The notes: generated by a model from the letters alone, not told the origin. A DNA stretch of 64,000 nt from Flavobacteriales bacterium (GCA_018335925.1 JAGXRF010000082.1:122700-186699), one strand, 5' to 3'. Shown: positions 33,968 through 43,607, counted from the first letter of the stretch. A program made the numbers and translations.

Positions 33968-34930
33968 ATGAAATTGAACCTTAAAAAAATAATTTCCTTA
34001 TTACTCCCAATAGCCTTGGGAGTTTTTTTAATTATATACGCTTACCAAAAATTTGAGCCCGAAGAAATTGCTATCATCAAACAGCAATTTGTTCAAGCCG
34101 ATTATACTTTCATTTTTCTGTCGTTACTTTTTAACTTAGTGGCATTGTGGTCCAGAGCAACCAGATGGAATATTACGTTGCAACATTTAGGATATACCTC
34201 CAAAGGAGTCAATAGATTTTTTGCCGTTTGTATTTCCTACTTAATGAACATGACCATTCCGAGAAGTGGAGAGTTAAGCAGAGCCTTATTTTTAAAAAAA
34301 TATGACGATGTTCCGGTAGATAAATCTTTCGGAAGCATTATTGGAGAACGATTGGTAGATTTGATTTTTTTATTAAGTTTCATTGTTTTAGCTTTTGTAG
34401 TACAATTCGAAATCTTAAAAAAGTTTGTATTGGACCAAATATCGTTTTCTAACTTAATCATCATAGGAAGTGTTTTGGCCCTGATAGGAAGTGTTGGTTT
34501 GTATTTGTATTTAAAATCAACACACCCAAAAATTCTTTGGTTTAAAAATAAGATTAGTGGATTGGTAGAAGGCTTTTTAAGCATCACCCAATTGCAACAA
34601 TGGAAAGCATTTTGGCTACATAGTTTTCTTATTTGGTTATGTTACTTTGCCATGTTTTACATTACAATTTTTGCTTTGCCCGAAACCAGTAGTTTAAGTT
34701 TAGGAGGTGTTTTAATGGCTTTTATTGTTGGTGGTTTGGCAATCACCTTAACCAATAGTGGTTTTGGAACCTATCCTTTTTTAATCGCAGAAATACTCTT
34801 TTTTTATGGCATTGCGAGTACTGCTGGAACATCATTCGGTTGGATAATTTGGACTTCACAAACTTTGTTTATTGTGCTTTTAGGAAGCTTATCTTTTATT
34901 TTAGCACCTATCTTAAACCAAAAAAACTAA
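33968..34930 (+). CDS. Lysylphosphatidylglycerol-synthase-type transmembrane protein (UPF0104)
   Basis: A 320-aa polytopic membrane protein with about eight helices of the UPF0104/LPG_synthase_TM (YbhN-like flippase) family. Conserved features are WSRATRWNITLQHLG, the NMTIPRSGELSRALFLKKYD loop, GSIIGERLVDLIFLL and GGLAITLTNSGFGTYPFLIAEILF. Stand-alone members are thought to move lipids across the inner membrane, without the aminoacyl transferase half. ATG 33968 is preferred over TTG 33962. Close to panD by position only. Confidence 0.85.
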   Translation: MKLNLKKIISLLLPIALGVFLIIYAYQKFEPEEIAIIKQQFVQADYTFIFLSLLFNLVALWSRATRWNITLQHLGYTSKGVNRFFAVCISYLMNMTIPRSGELSRALFLKKYDDVPVDKSFGSIIGERLVDLIFLLSFIVLAFVVQFEILKKFVLDQISFSNLIIIGSVLALIGSVGLYLYLKSTHPKILWFKNKISGLVEGFLSITQLQQWKAFWLHSFLIWLCYFAMFYITIFALPETSSLSLGGVLMAFIVGGLAITLTNSGFGTYPFLIAEILFFYGIASTAGTSFGWIIWTSQTLFIVLLGSLSFILAPILNQKN

Positions 34931-34961
34931 ATTTGTAGAGATAACCTCTATTGATTAGTGC

Positions 34962-36113
34962 ATGAAAAAAGTAATCTTTTTAAGTTTGATTTGGTTAAGC
35001 AGTATATTTACATTTGGTCAAAACCAACGAATTAGCGAATTAGTTCCTAGTAAAAAATTAGATGGCGTTCGAGAAGTATGGATTGAATTACCCGAAGGTT
35101 ATCAGAAAGACCCTAAAAAGAAATTTCCTTTAATTTTAGTATTAGATGGAGCATATTTGCTAGATGTATTTAGTGGCACTTACAAGTACGCTACTTATTG
35201 GGATGAATTTCCTGAAGCTATTTTGGTAGGAATTTCTCAAGAAAAATCCAACGACAGATTTGACGATTCCGAAGCCAATATGGCAGATGGAGGTTTGAGT
35301 GATAGAAGTGGTAAATTCTTCGAATTTATTGGTGCAGATTTGTTGCCAATGCTTGAAAAAAAATACCGTGTGGGAAATTTTAAAGTAATTGCCGGACATG
35401 ATGTTACAGCCGGGTTTTTACACTTTTTTCTGTTTAAAGACCAACCTTTATTCCAAGGTTATATTGCCATTAGCCCAGAATTTCCGGATACTTTAGAAGA
35501 AAAATTAGCACAAAGATTTTCGTTTTTAAAACAGAAGATTTTTTACTACCATGCTACTTCCGATACTGATGATGTAGATATTGTTGAGAATTGCAATTAT
35601 GTGGATACCGAATTTCAAAAAAACCCAAATAATCTTATCCAATACCAATACGATTTGTTAAAAGGAAGAGGACATTACAGTATTGTTCCTTTTGCAATAC
35701 CTAATGCACTGTACCATATTTTTGGAAATTACCAACCAATCAGTCCGAAAGAATATCAAGATAAAATTAGTGTTTTAACCGACAACCAAACCCAATATTT
35801 GGTAGACAAATACAACGAAATTGAAAAAAACTTTCAAACCAATACCAAACCTAGATTTTCAGATTTCAGAGCTATTGAAGCTGCTATTTTAAAACATAAA
35901 AATTACCAAGAATTTGGAAGATTGGCAGAAATTGCAAAAAAACACTATCCAAAAACACTGTTAGAAAATTACTTTTTAGGATTGATGTTTGAAAAACAAA
36001 ACTATTTAGACAAAGCTGCTAAAGAATACAAAAATGGTTTTACCAAATCGCCTATAGGAGATATAACCAACGAATTTTTGATTGAAAAAGTGGCCACTCT
36101 TGGCAGAAAATAA
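34962..36113 (+). CDS. Esterase-fold (Fes/IroE-like) protein with altered nucleophile elbow, TPR-like tail
   Basis: A 383-aa exported protein (signal peptide ending SIFTFGQ). Residues ~30-270 match alpha/beta-hydrolase-fold esterases of the Fes/IroE/S-formylglutathione group (WIELPEGYQKDPKKKFPLILVLDG). The nucleophile elbow, normally G-H-S-x-G-G, reads GHDVTAG, so the catalytic serine is aspartate 147. The C-terminal ~90 residues look like TPR helices (YFLGLMFEKQNYLDKAAKEYKNGF). Either it is a non-catalytic binding protein or it uses Asp as nucleophile. It lies 6 bases before radA and is probably co-transcribed with it. Confidence 0.8.
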   Translation: MKKVIFLSLIWLSSIFTFGQNQRISELVPSKKLDGVREVWIELPEGYQKDPKKKFPLILVLDGAYLLDVFSGTYKYATYWDEFPEAILVGISQEKSNDRFDDSEANMADGGLSDRSGKFFEFIGADLLPMLEKKYRVGNFKVIAGHDVTAGFLHFFLFKDQPLFQGYIAISPEFPDTLEEKLAQRFSFLKQKIFYYHATSDTDDVDIVENCNYVDTEFQKNPNNLIQYQYDLLKGRGHYSIVPFAIPNALYHIFGNYQPISPKEYQDKISVLTDNQTQYLVDKYNEIEKNFQTNTKPRFSDFRAIEAAILKHKNYQEFGRLAEIAKKHYPKTLLENYFLGLMFEKQNYLDKAAKEYKNGFTKSPIGDITNEFLIEKVATLGRK

Positions 36114-36119
36114 TTACTT

Positions 36120-37481
36120 ATGTCTAAAATAAAAACATCTTTTTTTTGTCAAAATTGCGGTACTTCTTATTTGAAATGGCAAGGTCAATGTACTTCTTGT
36201 AAATCATGGAACACCTTGGTAGAAGAGGTTATTCAAAAGGAAGATAAAAAGAGTTGGCAAGTAGGAAATTCATCTTCAAAAAAAACCAACAAACCATTAA
36301 AAATTCAAGAAATTGATTCAGAAAAAGAAATTCGTTTTTCTACCAAAAATCAAGAACTAGATCGCGTTTTAGGTGGTGGATTGGTAGCAGGTTCGGTTAC
36401 ATTGTTGGGAGGAGAACCTGGTATAGGAAAAAGTACTTTGTTGTTGCAAATTGCTTTACAATTGCCTTTTAAAACCTTGTATGTTTCTGGAGAAGAAAGC
36501 CAAAAACAAATTAAAATGCGTGCAGAACGCATCCAAAGTAACCAAGACAATTGTTGGATTTTAACCGAAACCAAAACCCAACAAATTTTTGCACAAATTA
36601 CAACTTTAGAACCCGAAATTGTAATTATCGACTCCATCCAAACTTTACAGACCGACTATATTGAATCGAGTGCAGGAAGTATTTCTCAAATCAAAGAGTG
36701 TAGTTCGGAATTAATCAAATTTGCCAAAGAAACCGGAACCCCGGTAATTTTAATCGGACATATTACCAAAGATGGAAACATAGCCGGACCAAAAATATTA
36801 GAACACATGGTAGATACCGTTTTGCAGTTTGAAGGAGACCGAAACCATGTTTATAGAATTTTAAGAGCTCATAAAAACCGATTTGGCTCTACCAGTGAAA
36901 TTGGCATTTTTGAAATGCAAAATGCCGGATTAAGAGAAGTAAACAATCCTTCCGAAATTTTACTTTCCCATTCAGAAGAAACTTTATCAGGAACTGCTAT
37001 TGCATCTACTTTAGAGGGTGTAAGACCTTTGATGATAGAAATTCAATCGTTGGTAAGTACAGCTGTTTACGGTACTCCACAACGAAGTACCACAGGTTAT
37101 CCTGCTAAAAGACTAAACATGATTTTGGCAGTGTTAGAAAAACGAGCCGGATTTAGATTAGGGGCTAAAGATGTATTTTTAAATATCACCGGAGGTATTA
37201 CGGTAGAAGATCCAGCAATCGATTTGGCAGTAGTAGCTGCCATATTATCTTCCAACGAAGATATTGTAGTAGAAAAAAATATTTGTTTTGCCGGTGAGGT
37301 TGGTTTAACCGGAGAAGTTAGACCTGTGAGTAAAATTGAACAACGAATTACCGAAGCTGAAAAACTAGGATTTGAAACCATTTATATTTCTAAGTACAAT
37401 AGATATTTAGAAACTTCTTCTGGAATAAAAGTGGAAAAAATCACTAAAATAGAAGAATTGGTAAGTGCTTTGTTTGGTTAA
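36120..37481 (+). CDS. radA: DNA repair protein RadA
   Basis: A 453-aa RecA-like branch-migration ATPase for recombination intermediates. The N-terminal zinc ribbon is FCQNCGTSYLKWQGQCTSCKSW. Walker A is GGEPGIGKSTLLLQ (~99-112) and Walker B VIIDSIQTL. The RadA-specific KNRFGS loop and a C-terminal Lon-like domain (GGITVEDPAIDLAVVAAILSS) are present. Its stop overlaps that of the convergent LysE gene by 4 bases. Confidence 0.97.
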   Translation: MSKIKTSFFCQNCGTSYLKWQGQCTSCKSWNTLVEEVIQKEDKKSWQVGNSSSKKTNKPLKIQEIDSEKEIRFSTKNQELDRVLGGGLVAGSVTLLGGEPGIGKSTLLLQIALQLPFKTLYVSGEESQKQIKMRAERIQSNQDNCWILTETKTQQIFAQITTLEPEIVIIDSIQTLQTDYIESSAGSISQIKECSSELIKFAKETGTPVILIGHITKDGNIAGPKILEHMVDTVLQFEGDRNHVYRILRAHKNRFGSTSEIGIFEMQNAGLREVNNPSEILLSHSEETLSGTAIASTLEGVRPLMIEIQSLVSTAVYGTPQRSTTGYPAKRLNMILAVLEKRAGFRLGAKDVFLNITGGITVEDPAIDLAVVAAILSSNEDIVVEKNICFAGEVGLTGEVRPVSKIEQRITEAEKLGFETIYISKYNRYLETSSGIKVEKITKIEELVSALFG

Positions 37482-38167
37482 TTTCGGTGGGTAAATTCTT
37501 CTACTTTTTGTTCTAACTTTTTTTTCTCCTCCGGGAAAAATCCTTGAACAATTAAAAAGAATCCAAAAATCATTAAAATAAAACTAATGATTCGTTTGAT
37601 TTTATAAATGATTGCAGGAGTAAGTTTGTTTTTTAATTGTTTTGCTACCAATATTTTAATGACATCGGTGCATAAATAGGTAGCCATAATTCCGGCAAAA
37701 AACACCATAATTCTACTCGGATTCATGTCTAATTGAGGACCAAACACAATAATAATTCCCATCCAAAAACCTAGAATTCCGATATTGATAAAATTCAACA
37801 AAAAACCTTTAAAAAATAATCCAATGTAGTTGTTTTTCGGAATTTCTATTTCTTGTAATTCTTCGTCACAAATTTTTTGATATTCTTTTTTTTGTTTGAA
37901 GTAAGAAATCAATCCAAACAAAAACATCACTACCCCACCAAAAACAAACAAACTCGGATCGTCTTTTAAACGTTCTAAAATTTGATTTGTTGAAAAGTAG
38001 GCAATTAAAATAAAAACAAAATCACCAAAAACTACCCCAAAATCAAAAGTCAATGCAGCTCTAAAACCTTTGGTAACACTGGTTTCTAGTAAAACAAAAA
38101 ACACAGGTCCAATAGTAAAAGCTAGTATTACTCCTAACGGAATAGCAAGTAGAATATCGTTTAACAT
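37478..38167 (-). CDS. LysE-family amino-acid exporter-like protein
   Basis: A 229-aa inner-membrane protein with about six helices. The N-terminal LysE/RhtB signature is GVILAFTIGPVFFVLLETSVTKGFRAALTFDFGVVFGD. The central cytosolic loop is extended and charged (KQKKEYQKICDEELQEIEIPK). Substrate unknown. It is convergent with radA and separated by 23 bases from the DUF2807 gene upstream. Confidence 0.85.
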   Translation of the reverse strand: MLNDILLAIPLGVILAFTIGPVFFVLLETSVTKGFRAALTFDFGVVFGDFVFILIAYFSTNQILERLKDDPSLFVFGGVVMFLFGLISYFKQKKEYQKICDEELQEIEIPKNNYIGLFFKGFLLNFINIGILGFWMGIIIVFGPQLDMNPSRIMVFFAGIMATYLCTDVIKILVAKQLKNKLTPAIIYKIKRIISFILMIFGFFLIVQGFFPEEKKKLEQKVEEFTHRN

Positions 38168-38190
38168 GAGGGTAAAAATACAAACAAAAA

Positions 38191-38859
38191 TTATTTTTTT
38201 ATCATAATACTTCCACCCATCGAAGTATTTTGTGTTACAGTTTCTGGGTTTCCATCAATCATAATGGTACCTCCTAGTCTGGTTTTGGCATTTACTTTAT
38301 CTTGTACAAATATAGTGGCTTCTCCTCCTGCATTACAAGTAATATTGGTTTCTAAGGTTTTTAATTCATTGGCTTCCAACACTGCTCCGGTATTTACCAA
38401 AACATCGTGAAATTTTGCAGTTCCTTTTAATGTTAAAGTTGCTCCCGAGCCAACTCTACTTGATAATTGATCTGTTTCTACAGTTAATAAAACATCTGAA
38501 CCTTCTTTGTTTGATATTTTTAAGGAAGAGGTTTTAAAAACCTCATTTGAACTTAAACTTGCTCCTTCATTTACTTCTATTTCAGAAATTTTTTGATAAA
38601 ACAATACTCCTACGATATCTTCTCCTTGTAGAATTTTACCAAAACGCATTCTAATTTTTACTTCGTTATTTTTTTGAACTACTTCAACATCATTTACATT
38701 AAAACCTTCTAACACCAATTTATTTTCATCAGAAGCAACTAATTGTATGGAAATTCGATCAAATACTTTTAATGTTTCAAACTTAGTTAACGGAATTTCT
38801 TTTTGTTGAGATAGCATCAACAAAGGCAATAATAAAAATAAAGCAATCCAATATTTCAT
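38191..38859 (-). CDS. Head GIN domain (DUF2807) protein
   Basis: A 222-aa exported protein. A signal peptide (LFLLLPLLMLSQ) leads a right-handed beta-helix of short repeats (EVNEGASLSSNEVF, SRVGSGATLTLKG, VNTGAVLEANELKT, CNAGGEATIFVQDK), which is the DUF2807 putative auto-transporter adhesin fold. Common in Bacteroidota; function unknown, probably periplasmic or surface. It is followed by lysE and preceded by rnr, all on the minus strand with short gaps. Confidence 0.85.
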   Translation of the reverse strand: MKYWIALFLLLPLLMLSQQKEIPLTKFETLKVFDRISIQLVASDENKLVLEGFNVNDVEVVQKNNEVKIRMRFGKILQGEDIVGVLFYQKISEIEVNEGASLSSNEVFKTSSLKISNKEGSDVLLTVETDQLSSRVGSGATLTLKGTAKFHDVLVNTGAVLEANELKTLETNITCNAGGEATIFVQDKVNAKTRLGGTIMIDGNPETVTQNTSMGGSIMIKK

Positions 38860-38871
38860 AAAAATTTTGTT

Positions 38872-41052
38872 TTATTCTTTGGTATTTTGTCGCAAATACC
38901 ACAAGTCTAATTGTTTTTTCACCAAATCAGCCGATTTCACTTTTACATATACTTCATCTCCTAATTGCAATACATTTTTAGTGACTTGTCCAACATAAGC
39001 ATATTGTTGTTCGTCAAACACATAGTAATCTTCTTTAATTTCTCTCACCCGCACCATACCTTCGCATTTGTTTTCGATAATTTCTACATAAATTCCCCAT
39101 TCGGTAACTCCAGAAATTACACCTAAAAACTCTTGGTCTTTATGGTCTTGCATGTATTTTATTTGCATGTATTTTACCGAATCACGTTCCGCTTGTGCAG
39201 CCAAAATTTCTCTATCGGTACAATGAGCAGATTTTTCTTCAAATACTTCTTCACTTACGCTTTTGCCTCCATCTAAATAATATTGCAACAAACGGTGTAC
39301 CAAAACATCCGGATATCTTCGGATTGGAGAAGTAAAATGACTATAATAATCAAAAGCCAAACCGTAATGACCAACATTATTTGTAGAATATATTGCCTTA
39401 CTCATGGCTCTGATAGCCAAAGTATCCACTAAATTTTGTTCTTTTTTACCTTTTACATCTTCTAATAACTGGTTTAGCGAATCGGAAATAGATTTGCGGT
39501 CTTTAAAATTAATTTTATGTCCGAATTTACTTATTACTCCTTGCAAGGCAAATAATTTATCTTCATTAGGTTCTTCGTGCACACGATACACAAACGTCTT
39601 TTTTTGCTTGCCTATAAATTCAGCTACTTTTCTATTGGCTAACAACATAAATTCTTCAATTAAATGATTGGAATCTTTTTGTTCTTTAAAATACACTCCA
39701 ACTGGTTCTGCTTGTTCATTTAATTGAAATTTTACTTCTACTTTATCAAATGAAATAGCTCCATTAGCCATTCTATTTCTTCTGAGAATTTTAGCCAATG
39801 CATCCATTTTTAAAATAGCTTGTAAAGAAGCATCATCTAAAGTATAAGCTTGATCTGTAAACGATTTTTCTGCCGGAACTTCTGCTTGTTTGGTTTCAAT
39901 TACATACTGGGCATCTTCGTAAGCAAATCTTCTGTCGCAATTAATAATAGTTCTGCCAAACCACTGATTTAAAATTTCTGCCTTGTTGTTAATTTCAAAA
40001 ACTGCCGAAAAAGTATATTTATCGGTATTTGGGTTTAATGAACAAGCATCGTTACTCAACACTTCAGGCAACATCGGAACTACTCTGTCTACCAAATATA
40101 CCGAAGTGGCACGGTTAAAAGCTTCTTCATCCAAAACAGTTCCTTCTTCTAAATAATGGGTCACATCTGCTATATGCACTCCAATTTCATAATTACCATT
40201 TTCTAACACTTGAAAAGACAAGGCATCATCTAAATCTTTAGCATCTTTTGGGTCGATGGTAAAAGTGAGAATATTTCTAAAATCTCTTCGTTTTTTAATT
40301 TCTTCTTCAGTAATAGAAGTGTCAATTTTATTAGCAAAAGTTTGTACTTCAATCGGAAAATCATACGGTAAACCATACTCAGCTAAAATGGCATGAATTT
40401 CGGTATTGTGTTCTCCAGGTTTTCCTAATACTTTTAATACTTTACCAAACGGACTATCGGCTCTTGCGGGCCAATCTTCCATAGTTACCAAAACTACATC
40501 ACCATTTTCTGCTCCATTTAATTGATTTTTTGGAATAAAAATATCAGTGTACATTTTAGGATTGGCTGTTGATACAAAAGCAAAGTTTTTTTGCACATCT
40601 ATCACCCCAACAAATTCCGTTTTATCGCGTTGTAAAATTTCGATGACTTCTGCTTCTGGTCTGCGATTGCTTCTTCGGTTGTACACATAAGCTCTCACTT
40701 TGTCGTTATGCAAAGCTTTGTTAAGGTTTACAAAGGGCACAAAAACATCATCTTCTAAATCTTCACAAACAAAATAAGCAGTTTTACGAGAAGTCATATC
40801 AATATAACCTTCGTAATAATCTTTTGAAATCACTGCTTGGTATTTACCTCTTTCTACTTCGGTGATTAGTTTATTGGCTGCCAAAACTTTCAAATCTTTG
40901 ATAATTTCATTTCTCGATTTGGTATCTTCTACCTCTAAAATGGCAGCAATTTGTTTGTAGTTAAAATTCTTTTTAGAGTCTTTTGCCAGAATTTTTAATA
41001 TGTCGGCACTAAAATCTTTTCCTTTTTTACTTTTAATTTTTCTCTTCTTCAT
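38872..41052 (-). CDS. rnr: Ribonuclease R (RNase II family 3'-5' exoribonuclease)
   Basis: A 726-aa exoribonuclease. An N-terminal helix-turn-helix-like region (~1-70) and cold-shock-type domains (~75-240) precede the RNB catalytic domain. The RNB domain carries the metal motif TIDPKDAKDLDDALSF (~270-285) and YSHFTSPIRRYPDVLVHRLL. A C-terminal S1 domain closes it (~635-720, FLGVISGVTEWGIYVEII). It degrades structured RNA. It is first in a minus-strand run with DUF2807 and lysE. Confidence 0.97.
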   Translation of the reverse strand: MKKRKIKSKKGKDFSADILKILAKDSKKNFNYKQIAAILEVEDTKSRNEIIKDLKVLAANKLITEVERGKYQAVISKDYYEGYIDMTSRKTAYFVCEDLEDDVFVPFVNLNKALHNDKVRAYVYNRRSNRRPEAEVIEILQRDKTEFVGVIDVQKNFAFVSTANPKMYTDIFIPKNQLNGAENGDVVLVTMEDWPARADSPFGKVLKVLGKPGEHNTEIHAILAEYGLPYDFPIEVQTFANKIDTSITEEEIKKRRDFRNILTFTIDPKDAKDLDDALSFQVLENGNYEIGVHIADVTHYLEEGTVLDEEAFNRATSVYLVDRVVPMLPEVLSNDACSLNPNTDKYTFSAVFEINNKAEILNQWFGRTIINCDRRFAYEDAQYVIETKQAEVPAEKSFTDQAYTLDDASLQAILKMDALAKILRRNRMANGAISFDKVEVKFQLNEQAEPVGVYFKEQKDSNHLIEEFMLLANRKVAEFIGKQKKTFVYRVHEEPNEDKLFALQGVISKFGHKINFKDRKSISDSLNQLLEDVKGKKEQNLVDTLAIRAMSKAIYSTNNVGHYGLAFDYYSHFTSPIRRYPDVLVHRLLQYYLDGGKSVSEEVFEEKSAHCTDREILAAQAERDSVKYMQIKYMQDHKDQEFLGVISGVTEWGIYVEIIENKCEGMVRVREIKEDYYVFDEQQYAYVGQVTKNVLQLGDEVYVKVKSADLVKKQLDLWYLRQNTKE

Positions 41053-41178
41053 TACACAAATTATATTCGGAAAAATACAAATTCTTTTTCAAGTACCTAT
41101 AGCCAACTTCTAACTTTAAGTTAAATTAACCTTATAGAGCAAAAATTACGTAAATTGAACAATCAAAATGAATCATCT

Positions 41179-41421
41179 ATGAAAGATTTTATCACCATTG
41201 CTACTTTTACATTTCCGGCAGATATTGTGGTACTCAAAAGTATTTTAGATGCTGAAGGGATTGCCTATTTTTTTAGAAATGAAACCGCAATATCTATCGA
41301 TCCATTGGCAAGCATTGCCTACGGTGGCATTCATTTAAAAGTACATCCAAATGATGCAGAAATCGTTTTAAAAATTATAGAAGACTTAAACGAAAAAACA
41401 AACTTGCGTAAAATTGATTGA
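41179..41421 (+). CDS. DUF2007 domain-containing protein
   Basis: An 80-aa protein with the DUF2007 pattern: ITIATFTFPADIVVLKSILDAEGIAYFFRNETA, then the GGIHLKVHPNDAEIVLKII strand-helix. ATG 41179 is preferred over TTG 41155. Function unknown; the family is described as a putative signal-transducing protein. It is divergent from rnr and points into the 494-bp gene-free region. Confidence 0.8.
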   Translation: MKDFITIATFTFPADIVVLKSILDAEGIAYFFRNETAISIDPLASIAYGGIHLKVHPNDAEIVLKIIEDLNEKTNLRKID

Positions 41422-41915
41422 AGTTTTCAACAATAACTAAAAACAGAAAAAAGAAATTTTAATTTTTAAAAATATTTTGATGATGATTATAGGGTGTTAA
41501 TGATGCGAATAACTTTACAACGAAAACACCGAAAATATTTTTTTACCTATTTATTCACACTTATTCACAACGTTATTTAGGTGATTTTAATTGAAAATAA
41601 AGAAATTAAAGCAATTTATAAACATTAGTTAATAACCTGTTTTTGGTAGTTTTTATAGATAATTTTTTTATTGAAAATTGTTGAAAACTACCCTTAAAAC
41701 AGTTCAAAAGAATTCTAAAAAAAGAAATAAAAAACAAGCGTAAATTCATTTCAATTTTGGTTTAGAAAAAAAAGTATGCGATGGTAAAAATTCTTTCGTT
41801 TTTTTTTCAAAATAATTAACAATTCATGTTAATTTAAAGTTAACTGAAAATCAAGTAGTTGTAAAATTGAATTAACAATGTAAAAAATAAACACACATAA
41901 GTAATTGAAAAATAA
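41422..41915. other. Gene-free convergent region with DnaA-box-like repeats (oriC candidate)
   Basis: This is 494 bases of very AT-rich DNA between two genes that both point into it, so no promoters are needed here. It carries two TTATTCACA sequences in direct orientation exactly 10 bp apart (41551-41559 and 41561-41569), one mismatch from the DnaA box TTATCCACA. Two further related boxes, TTTTCAACA at 41424-41432 and its complement at 41679-41687, flank them. A T-rich stretch with repeated TTAAC/GTTAA (about 41800-41845) could unwind easily. No terminator or open reading frame was recognised. Confidence 0.45.
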
Positions 41916-43079
41916 TTACTTATATAAAAAACGAACCAAAGCACGCATCGTAGCTTTCCAAAATAAGAAAGGTGGCATTTGCACCATGATTTGTACTTCT
42001 TTTTTAGGTGTACTTTCCTCATTTAGAAAGTCAAAAATGGAAGAAATCGCATTTTTTTGAAACAAAATTCCAAATAGTTTTGCCCCTAAATAATTGTGTT
42101 TATCCAATACCTCTAACAAAATCAAATCATACCACCAAAAACGATATTTTTTCTCCTTGAAAGGAGTTAAGTTTCCTTGAATGATTTGTTGTACCAATTG
42201 TTTTGCTTTTTTGGTAGAAGGATAAAAAGTGTACCCGGTACTTGCTTTGGTCCAGCCACCAGCAGAACCAATCGGAATAATTCGTTTGCTTTGCTGCGAA
42301 GAAAACGGAAAACACGTCATCGGAATGTTTCCTTGTTCTTTTTCGGTTATGGTGTAATTTTTTACACCTAATTCTATAAGAAAAGATTTAATGGCATTTT
42401 CATATACTTCTTCATTTAATAAATCAGCAGAAAACAGCGTATATTCAACTAAGGCTTCTGTTTTACTAAAAGGAAGCACATACATAAATCGGGTGTTTCC
42501 TTGTTGAGGAATTTTAAAATCCATAAAAGAGACTACCTCTGGATTAAAAACTTCTTCCTCTGTTTTTACAAACCAACCAATAAAGTGTTGTTTCAGGTAA
42601 GCATATTGCTTTTGTTGTTGTAAAAGAGAAGGCTGTAAAATACTATGAAATAAATATTTGCAATTTACTTCTCCTTGGTTAGTTTGAATATGCACTTCTT
42701 CATTCGTTTCTTTCCAACTTTCCGTATAAGCTTGTAAAAATTCGATATTAGGACGTTGTTGTATGGTATTCCAAATAGTTTGGTAAAAGTTTTTACTTTC
42801 TAATCGATAGTATTTGTACGGATGTAAAGGGAATACCGAAGAAAAAGAATCATTTTGAAACAAGGCTTTTTCCCAAATATTGGTTGCAGCATTTTCCCAA
42901 ATACCTTGTTCTTTGCTCCAAAAACACCAGGTTCGATCGTTGGTGTTTTTGATTTCTTTGTCAATCAAGAGTATTTTTTTGTGGATAAAAAATTCATGTT
43001 GCGACATTTCATATGCCAAAAGCAAACCAGACAAACCGGTTCCAACAATAGCATAATCGTATTTGGTGTGTTTTTGCAA
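41916..43079 (-). CDS. crtY: Lycopene beta-cyclase (CrtY family)
   Basis: A 387-aa flavoprotein that cyclises the ends of lycopene to beta-carotene. The FAD-binding start is YDYAIVGTGLSGLLLAYEMS. The family block NDRTWCFWS follows at ~65, with the later FPFSSQQSKRIIPIGSAGGWTKASTGYTF block. The start is taken as TTG at 43079, eight codons before the FAD motif. The frame stays open upstream to 43211, but that extension would run antisense through the rpiB start and lacks homology. The gene is solitary: no other carotenoid genes are nearby. Divergent from rpiB. Confidence 0.88.
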   Translation of the reverse strand: MQKHTKYDYAIVGTGLSGLLLAYEMSQHEFFIHKKILLIDKEIKNTNDRTWCFWSKEQGIWENAATNIWEKALFQNDSFSSVFPLHPYKYYRLESKNFYQTIWNTIQQRPNIEFLQAYTESWKETNEEVHIQTNQGEVNCKYLFHSILQPSLLQQQKQYAYLKQHFIGWFVKTEEEVFNPEVVSFMDFKIPQQGNTRFMYVLPFSKTEALVEYTLFSADLLNEEVYENAIKSFLIELGVKNYTITEKEQGNIPMTCFPFSSQQSKRIIPIGSAGGWTKASTGYTFYPSTKKAKQLVQQIIQGNLTPFKEKKYRFWWYDLILLEVLDKHNYLGAKLFGILFQKNAISSIFDFLNEESTPKKEVQIMVQMPPFLFWKATMRALVRFLYK

Positions 43080-43163
43080 AAAAAAAGATTTTAACTTCCA
43101 GCTTTGCTTGGAATTTTTACCTTTGTAAAAATAGGCATTAACCCTGAAACATCCGTTAAAATC

Positions 43164-43595
43164 ATGACAATATCTATCGGAAACGACCATGCTGGTCCGG
43201 AATACAAACAAGCCATTGTTGCTTATTTAACAGCTCAAGGGCATCAAGTAATCAACCACGGGACTGATGGAGGCGATAGCGTAGATTACCCAGATTTTGG
43301 TCATCCAGTGGCAGAAGATGTTACCCAACAAAAAGCAGATTTTGGAATAGTAATTTGTGGATCCGGAAATGGGATTGCCATGACAGTAAACAAGCACCAA
43401 GCCATAAGAGCAGCCTTGTGTTGGACCAAAGAGATTGCTGCTTTGGCTCGTCAACATAACGATGCCAATGTAATTAGTATACCTGCCCGATTTACTTCAA
43501 TAACACAAGCAGTTGAAATGGTTGCTACGTTTTTACATACCCCATTTGAAGGAGGCAGACATGCCAAAAGAGTAGAAAAAATAGCCTGCTTTTAA
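43164..43595 (+). CDS. rpiB: Ribose-5-phosphate isomerase B
   Basis: A 143-aa RpiB/LacAB-family isomerase that interconverts ribose-5-P and ribulose-5-P. Motifs are IGNDHAGPEYK, HGTDGGDSVDYPDFG, the active-site cysteine in VICGSGNGIAM and the NDANVISIPARF block. ATG 43164 is chosen over an upstream ATG because it starts at the family's first strand. A TACCTTTG box at 43118-43125 may be its promoter, in the gap shared with crtY. Confidence 0.93.
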   Translation: MTISIGNDHAGPEYKQAIVAYLTAQGHQVINHGTDGGDSVDYPDFGHPVAEDVTQQKADFGIVICGSGNGIAMTVNKHQAIRAALCWTKEIAALARQHNDANVISIPARFTSITQAVEMVATFLHTPFEGGRHAKRVEKIACF

Positions 43596-43607
43596 GTTTC
43601 TAAAAAT

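Noticed and set aside
43080..43211. N-terminal extension of the lycopene cyclase frame
   Set aside because: It would run antisense through the rpiB start and shows no homology to the family's N terminus.
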